Source: Anaerolineae bacterium (GTDB taxonomy: Bacteria; Chloroflexota; Anaerolineae; 4572-78; J111). Taken from it: 8,078 nt of DNA. The stretch is taken from contig JAGRCC010000011.1 in the NCBI GenBank assembly GCA_020433785.1, forward strand, positions 1 to 8,078, read 5' to 3'. This document shows, piece by piece, positions 6,275 to 8,078 of this stretch; positions within the stretch are counted from its first letter, which is position 1; every line of letters starts with the position of its first letter. The notes under the pieces were generated by a model, which was not told the DNA's origin, searched no databases, and worked only from the letters and a program-made list of their open reading frames with translations. Both the position numbers and the translations under genes were made by a program.

Positions 6275-6303
6275 ATTATACATCCGCCAATTGCTGCTTA
6301 CAA
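6275..6303 (-). promoter_or_regulatory. probable luxR promoter
   Basis: On the minus strand TTGTAA (6303-6298) is followed after 17 nt by a perfect TATAAT (6280-6275). Transcription would start near 6268 and run through the MITE-like element before reaching luxR at 6147, giving a leader of about 120 nt. It is back-to-back with the SnoaL-operon promoter; their -35 regions are about 17 bp apart. Confidence 0.65.
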
Positions 6304-6328
6304 TACCACTTTTCTGGTATAGAAAAGT
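6303..6328. promoter_or_regulatory. overlapping inverted repeats, operator candidate between luxR and the SnoaL operon
   Basis: Two perfect dyads overlap. ATACCA-CTTTTC-TGGTAT spans 6303-6320, and ACTTTTC-TGGTATA-GAAAAGT spans 6308-6328. They share bases, so only one can form a given structure at a time. They sit between the two divergent promoters and cover the -35 region of the SnoaL operon. The LuxR regulator is the obvious candidate to bind here. Confidence 0.5.
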
Positions 6329-6348
6329 CTCCCGGCGGCCTATATACT
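6320..6348 (+). promoter_or_regulatory. promoter of the SnoaL-cupin operon
   Basis: TATACT (6343-6348) is a five-of-six -10 box; 17 nt upstream is TAGAAA (6320-6325), a four-of-six -35 box inside the inverted repeats. A weak -35 under an operator suggests a regulated, possibly activated promoter. The start would be near 6355. Confidence 0.55.
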
Positions 6349-6355
6349 TGAGGCT

Positions 6356-6391
6356 ATGAACGACTTCAGACAAGGAAGGGCGGGGCGATGA
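6356..6391 (+). CDS. possible 11-residue leader peptide
   Basis: An ATG lies 7 nt after the -10 box, so a transcript from this promoter would begin at or beside it. It encodes MNDFRQGRAGR and stops at TGA 6389-6391, overlapping the start of the SnoaL-like gene as ATGA. The SnoaL and cupin genes overlap in the same way. It may be a leaderless peptide that couples translation, or chance. Confidence 0.25.
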   Translation: MNDFRQGRAGR

Positions 6392-6750
6392 TGACCGGGG
6401 CGCGAACACCGGAGGAACTTGAGACGCTGTTGGAGGACACCCTGATGCTCCGCGACCAGCAAGCGCTGGCCGAGTTGTTTGAGGATGGCGCCCTGCTGGT
6501 TGTGAACGATGAACAATCAGCTCGTGGGGGTGAGGCGATAGCCCGGTTGGCCCTGGTGACGTGGGCCGGTGAACACAGCTACGTGGCCAATCCGCAGTAT
6601 GTCATGCAAGCCCGCGACATTGCGCTGATCGTTTCCGAGCGGTGCATCACTGTGGTGCGCCGTGACAATAGGGGAACCTGGCGGTACGCGATTGTCCGCC
6701 AGTTGGTTGATGATGGCTTGATCATAAATTTCGAAGGGAGACTAAAATGA
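6388..6750 (+). CDS. SnoaL-like / NTF2-fold small protein
   Basis: A 120-residue protein whose pattern fits the SnoaL/ketosteroid-isomerase-like NTF2 fold. It has an N-terminal helix TPEELETLLEDTLMLRDQQA (7-26), then LAELFEDGALLVV (28-39), a Gly-containing turn with a second helix GGEAIARLALVTW (47-59), and alternating strands such as DIALIVSERCITVVRR (77-92) and GTWRYAIVRQLV (96-107). Members are often small enzymes or stress-type proteins acting on hydrophobic compounds; no specific reaction can be assigned. Two ATG codons are adjacent (6388 and 6391); the purine-rich AAGGAAGGG and GGGG lie upstream. Its stop overlaps the next gene's start (ATGA), indicating tight translational coupling. 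It is the first gene of an operon divergent from luxR. Confidence 0.85.
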   Translation: MMTGARTPEELETLLEDTLMLRDQQALAELFEDGALLVVNDEQSARGGEAIARLALVTWAGEHSYVANPQYVMQARDIALIVSERCITVVRRDNRGTWRYAIVRQLVDDGLIINFEGRLK

Positions 6751-7238
6751 CACAGAACAATGTTCAAACTCAGATGTTGAAGCCGGTGGCCGTGGCCAAA
6801 GACGAGGGACAGGCGCGCTGGTGGTTTGACAGCCTGGCCGTGATCAAGGCCACGGCCGCCGACACCGGGGGGCAGATGACCCTTATCGAGATCACGGAGC
6901 CGCCTGGGGCCGAAGCCCCGCTCCATGTGCATCACCGGGAGGACGAGGGCTTTTGGTTGCTCGAAGGGGACGTCACCTTTGAGGTCGGCCAGGCCACCAT
7001 TGAGGCCCACGCCGGGGATTACGTTTTTGGCCCGCGTGACATCCCCCACCGCTATACGGTCGGCAGCGCCGGCTGCCGGATGCTGTTCATCATGACCCCC
7101 GGCGGGTTCGAGGATCTGGTCATCGCTATGAGCAAACCGGCCGCCAGCCGCACCTTGCCCCCACCGTCCGATGAGGAGCCGAACTGGGAGCAAGTGGCGG
7201 CCATCGCTAAAGCGCACGGGAACGAATTGCTCGGGTAA
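6747..7238 (+). CDS. cupin protein, quercetin dioxygenase-like
   Basis: A 163-residue protein with one cupin domain at about residues 45-118. Motif 1 fits the classic spacing exactly: G54-x5-H60-x-H62-x4-E67-x6-G74. Motif 2 is G90-x5-P96 with the last ligand at H101 (PRDIPHRY). Thus a metal site of three His and one Glu is intact. The C-terminal 40 residues are helical and Pro-rich (SRTLPPPSDEEP then a helix), as in many quercetin 2,3-dioxygenase-like cupins of unknown substrate. AGGGAG lies 7 nt before the ATG, and the start overlaps the stop of the SnoaL-like gene by ATGA. The pair probably work on the same compound under LuxR control. The gene is followed by a stem-loop and then the 22-bp repeat array. 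Confidence 0.92.
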   Translation: MTQNNVQTQMLKPVAVAKDEGQARWWFDSLAVIKATAADTGGQMTLIEITEPPGAEAPLHVHHREDEGFWLLEGDVTFEVGQATIEAHAGDYVFGPRDIPHRYTVGSAGCRMLFIMTPGGFEDLVIAMSKPAASRTLPPPSDEEPNWEQVAAIAKAHGNELLG

Positions 7239-7280
7239 CGCCCCTGCTACCCGTAAATAGGCTTAGCGTTCGGCGTTGAA

Positions 7281-7334
7281 CACCCGGGTGACACAACCTG
7301 ACCAGGCTAGGGTTCAGACGTGGTCACCTGGGTG
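7281..7334. repeat. stem-loop at the front of the 22-bp array
   Basis: CACCCGGGTGAC (7281-7292) can pair with GTCACCTGGGTG (7323-7334): 11 of 12 pairs plus one G-T. The 30-nt loop has further small dyads (CCTG-AC-CAGG). The right arm is already part of the first repeat unit, and the left arm is 44 bp (two units) before it, in phase. It lies 42 nt past the cupin stop; without a T-run it is not a typical terminator. Confidence 0.5.
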
Positions 7335-7676
7335 TAAAAAAGTTTAGACCTAGGTGTGTGGAAGCCTAGACCGGGGTGTGCGGAAGCCTAGACCCGGGTC
7401 TAAAAAAGTTTAGACCTAGGTGTGTGGAAGCCTAGACCCGGGTGTGCGGAAGTCCAGACCCAGGTGTACGAAAGCCTAGACCCAGGTGTCCGAAAGCCTA
7501 GACCGGGGTGCGCGGAAGCCTAGACCCAGGTGTCCGAAAGCCTAGACCGGGGTGTGTAAGAGTTTAGACCTAGGTGTGCAAAAGTCTAGACCCGGGTGTG
7601 AAAAAGTTTAAACCCAGGTCTAAAAAAGCCTAGACCCGGGTCTTTTTTTGTAAAGACCGGGGTGTTTGTAAAGGGA
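7325..7676. repeat. tandem array of sixteen 22-bp units
   Basis: Sixteen consecutive units of exactly 22 bp start at 7325, 7347, 7369 and so on to 7655, with no insertion or deletion. The consensus is roughly GACCCGGGTGTGCGGAAGCCTA. The best conserved part is the dyad ACC-NN-GGT; the middle dinucleotide is CG, TA, CA, GG or TG. Differences between units are mostly C/T and G/A changes. Units at 7347 and 7413 are identical, as are those at 7479 and 7523, and the first three units closely match the next three, so the array grew by 66-bp and 44-bp duplications. Frequent TAG triplets and a period not divisible by three rule out coding. There are no unique spacers, so it is not CRISPR. It resembles an iteron-like or other multi-site protein-binding array, or a structured non-coding RNA; neither is proven. 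Confidence 0.9.
7617..7658 (+). terminator. terminator-like structures at the end of the array
   Basis: GGTCTA (7617-7622) pairs with TAGACC (7631-7636), and the self-complementary AGACCCGGGTCT (7632-7643) runs into seven T residues (7643-7649). GGTCTTT (7639-7645) can instead pair with AAAGACC (7652-7658). These alternatives could end transcription from the cupin operon, about 400 nt past its stop. Confidence 0.35.
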
Positions 7677-7683
7677 GACCTTA

Positions 7684-7815
7684 ATGACTCAAGGCCCTTA
7701 TCTAGCTACCTCACGTTTGCCAACAACCATGACGTTCACCCCACTCCGAGAGTTTGTGGCGTTGGATGGATGGCTGGATGGGCAGTGGGGCTACCGTAGT
7801 GGGAAGTTGTTCTGA
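7684..7815 (+). CDS. doubtful 43-residue ORF after the array
   Basis: An ATG at 7684 opens 43 codons ending in TGA at 7813-7815. AAAGGGAG lies about 6 nt upstream and is formed by the last repeat unit. The product begins MTQGPYLATSRLPTTMTF and ends in a Trp/Gly-rich stretch (DGWLDGQWGY). The start region resembles that of the upstream cupin gene (AGGGAGAC before ATGAC-CA). I recognise no family; no hydrophobic segment is present. The good ribosome site is the only real support. Confidence 0.25.
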   Translation: MTQGPYLATSRLPTTMTFTPLREFVALDGWLDGQWGYRSGKLF

Positions 7816-7916
7816 GGGGAGTAAGTAAAGAAGATGGATAAAAAAGAGGCTGCGCTAGTCTATTCGTACATAGTACACTGTAGAAATTGTTTGAAATCAA
7901 TTAGAGGGGTGGGGGT

Positions 7917-7991
7917 AGTTAGTTTGTTGGCCGGTTGGATGGTTGGTTTGGACGTTACCAACCAACCATCCATCCAACAAACAAACCAACT
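7917..7991. repeat. long GGTT/AACC-rich imperfect hairpin
   Basis: Arms 7917-7947 and 7961-7991 pair at 25 of 31 positions around a 13-nt loop, including an unbroken 12-bp inner stem (TGGATGGTTGGT with its complement). The left arm has seven GG pairs in about 25 nt, enough for a two-layer G-quadruplex. It lies 7 nt beyond the stop of the minus-strand gene at the right edge and may protect or terminate that mRNA, though no T-run is present. The rest of 7816-7916 shows no feature I can support. Confidence 0.6.
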
Positions 7992-7998
7992 CATCAGC

Positions 7999-8078
7999 TT
8001 ACTCAACGGTCAAGGTTTGATTCAATATCCCGCTGCGCAGGTCTTCTTTGCCGAAGACGGCGCGGACTTCGATGCGGT
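7999..8078 (-). CDS. C-terminal end of an unidentified protein, cut by the right edge
   Basis: On the minus strand the frame entering from the right edge gives 25 residues, RIEVRAVFGKEDLRSGILNQ followed by TLTVE, then TAA at 8001-7999. Third positions are G or C in 18 of 25 codons, like the clear genes in this window, and the alternation of charged and hydrophobic residues suggests beta strands. This could be the end of a secreted beta-sandwich or a cytosolic domain; too little is visible to name it. A plus-strand frame also runs through this stretch but would have to read through the hairpin at 7917-7991, so the minus strand is preferred. Confidence 0.6.
   Translation of the reverse strand, partial: RIEVRAVFGKEDLRSGILNQTLTVE

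Noticed and set aside
6161..6409. 82-codon minus-strand ORF upstream of luxR
   Set aside because: It is composed of promoter and MITE-like sequence and crosses the SnoaL-operon promoter; only its internal ATG at 6268 is of interest as a possible decoy start.
6579..7217. 212-codon minus-strand ORF opposite the SnoaL and cupin genes
   Set aside because: It mirrors two convincing coupled genes and has the biased composition of an antisense shadow.
7325..7676. CRISPR array
   Set aside because: Units are contiguous 22-bp copies with no unique spacers, and no cas genes are present.
7834..8078. Plus-strand ORF open to the right edge (starts MDKKEAALVYSYI)
   Set aside because: It runs through the low-complexity hairpin at 7917-7991, has a weak ribosome site, and overlaps the minus-strand frame whose codon use and 3' hairpin fit a gene end better. 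It cannot be fully excluded without sequence beyond the edge.

Overview
The window looks like a stretch of a moderately GC-rich, free-living bacterial chromosome. It is packed with small single-domain enzymes, cupins and one-component regulators, and its intergenic spaces hold many inverted repeats. This style, together with the AraC/SDR and LuxR/SnoaL/cupin pairings, suggests a member of the Chloroflexota. That assignment is an inference: no rRNA or marker gene is present. There is no tRNA, rRNA, CRISPR array or intact transposase.

Layout. Positions 1-2763 carry four genes on the minus strand: an AraC-family regulator, then a GNAT acetyltransferase, then a cupin resembling DMSP lyases (DddL/DddQ type), then a membrane protein of the UPF0314/DUF2585 family cut by the left edge. 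Divergent from the AraC gene is a classical short-chain dehydrogenase (2898-3740). The shared 134-bp gap holds two face-to-face sigma70-type promoters and a perfect palindrome over the AraC-side -35 box. Positions 3787-4401 hold a minus-strand cupin followed by a 37-residue membrane miniprotein with a GTG start and a near-perfect Shine-Dalgarno. A small dimeric alpha-beta barrel protein (4575-4859) and a LuxR-type regulator (4993-6147) follow on the minus strand. Divergent from luxR are a SnoaL-like gene and a cupin gene that overlap by ATGA (6388-7238).

The intergenic DNA is unusual. Two 80-82 bp MITE-like elements share GGTGAC-N2-N-CACTT type ends and both enclose 52 bp. One lies inside nested inverted repeats. 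The other sits between a good luxR promoter and the luxR start codon and is flanked by a 9-bp direct repeat that contains the start codon. A perfect 36-bp palindrome lies between luxR and the barrel gene. Downstream of the last cupin is an array of sixteen 22-bp tandem repeats with no indels (7325-7676), each centred on an ACC-NN-GGT dyad. After it come a doubtful 43-codon ORF, a long GGTT-rich hairpin and the last 25 codons of a minus-strand gene cut by the right edge.

How the genes may work together: the AraC protein probably controls its own gene and the SDR; the LuxR protein probably controls the SnoaL-cupin pair. The DMSP lyase-like cupin and UPF0314 protein are 6 nt apart and probably co-transcribed. 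No single pathway clearly links all the genes. The most novel candidates are the 22-bp array, the DMSP lyase-like gene in an apparently non-marine-type context, the miniprotein, and the apparent insertion that separated luxR from its promoter.
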